Below, piece after piece: positions 63,636 through 64,000 of a DNA stretch of 64,000 bases. Source of the DNA: Lepiota brunneoincarnata (taxonomy: Eukaryota; Basidiomycota; Agaricomycetes; Agaricales; Agaricaceae); the NCBI GenBank assembly GCA_023014365.1, contig JAEBUN010000021.1, positions 744,001-808,000 of the forward strand, in the 5' to 3' direction. The notes under the pieces were generated by a model, which did no database searches, had not been told where the DNA came from, and saw nothing but the letters and a program-made list of their open reading frames with translations. Both the position numbers and the translations under genes were made by a program. The stretch's first letter is position 1; each line of letters begins with the position of its first letter.

Positions 63636-63996
63636 AATGGAGAATGAGGACACTGACTCATTGTAAGATATAAATAACAGTAGGATGCCATCAGCTAGGA
63701 TGTGCATCATGGTCAAGACTGCACAGGACAAGTAGAACAGCCCAATAACCTATAATGAGTATATAGCATCTCATAGGTATATAAAGGCCTGTACAAGTAG
63801 AGATTAAAGCCTCAAGCTTTAATCTGGTTAACAGCGGTCGTTAACCCCTCTCTGCCTTAACTTGGCATGTTCCCTCATTATCTCATTGAGTGCAATCCAC
63901 TAAGCTCTGCAAGGCCAACCATCTCAGACACCTTGTAGAGTGATTGAAGGCCTTCTCCAGTTATCTTCGGATACAGAAGGAGCAAGGATCATAATA
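63636..63996 (+). repeat. LTR-B copy (right half), target of element 4
   Basis: Continues 45495-45850: end of the U3 ORF (DTDSL*), TATA box (tatataaagg, about 63779), R hairpin with aagctttaatct, and U5. It ends GGATCATAATA instead of ...CATAACA. No matching TSD can be checked because the window ends 4 bp later. Confidence 0.88.
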
Positions 63997-64000
63997 GTTA

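Noticed and set aside
1..64000. tRNA, rRNA, bacterial operon or phage signals
   Set aside because: None seen. Introns, TATA-containing LTRs and the transposon content are all fungal in character.

Overview
The window is a transposon graveyard from a filamentous fungus, most probably an agaricomycete basidiomycete. The evidence is spliceosomal introns of 45-63 bp in several gene remnants, chromodomain Ty3 elements, a CACTA/Plavaka-type transposon, a Helitron remnant of the basidiomycete kind, and Tc1 and hAT elements. I find no rRNA, tRNA, CRISPR array or bacterial-style operon, and no convincing single-copy housekeeping gene. Almost every base can be placed in a nested insertion history, because many boundaries carry exact target-site duplications (TSDs).

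Region by region. (1) 1-1250 and 12807-17403 are one old Ty3 element ('element 2'), split by element 1, a chromovirus at 1251-12806 (+, TSD gttgg). Element 1 is itself split by a 3.25-kb Tc1 composite at 3957-7205 that holds an intact Tc1 transposase, a spliced hAT fragment and a fragment of a second Tc1 family. (2) 17428-25353 holds a solo LTR (LTR-C), a spliced antisense gene with a cysteine-rich motif, and two 1.3-kb copies of a long LTR (LTR-E) with a solo LTR-B between them. (3) 25354-29740 holds an integrase tail, unrecognised DNA and a Helitron remnant. (4) 29741-42785 is a 13-kb CACTA-type element with matching terminal inverted repeats and a 3-bp TSD. It carries a spliced TNP2-like transposase, a second multi-exon gene, an acidic gene and a solo LTR-A. 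(5) 42859-45494 is a pile of LTR-B, LTR-D and Tc1 (T2) pieces that have lost their right ends. (6) 45495-64000 is a Russian doll: an LTR-B copy is split by element 4 (45851-63635, minus, TSD aatgg). Element 4 is split by a solo LTR-C, a solo LTR-F and element 3 (54602-63112, minus, TSD cttag), and element 3 carries another solo LTR-C.

Elements 1, 3 and 4 are each about 8.2 kb once insertions are removed. They share the order gag, PR-RT-RNaseH-IN-chromodomain, then a third ORF after pol. Both families look self-primed: 12 nt just inside the 5' LTR are the reverse complement of 12 nt lying 33-35 nt after the LTR TATA box, as in Tf1/sushi chromoviruses. In elements 1 and 3 the third ORF encodes three CCHC-type knuckles. 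In element 4 it runs on into the 3' LTR, so a conserved acidic C-terminus is encoded by U3. Nearly all copies are dead through C-to-T or G-to-A transitions (CGA to TGA, catalytic Asp to Asn). The T1 transposase is the one clearly intact ORF. An unexplained signal is the palindrome TAAGCTTA: 22 copies counted by eye, all in element 2, the antisense gene and LTR-E.
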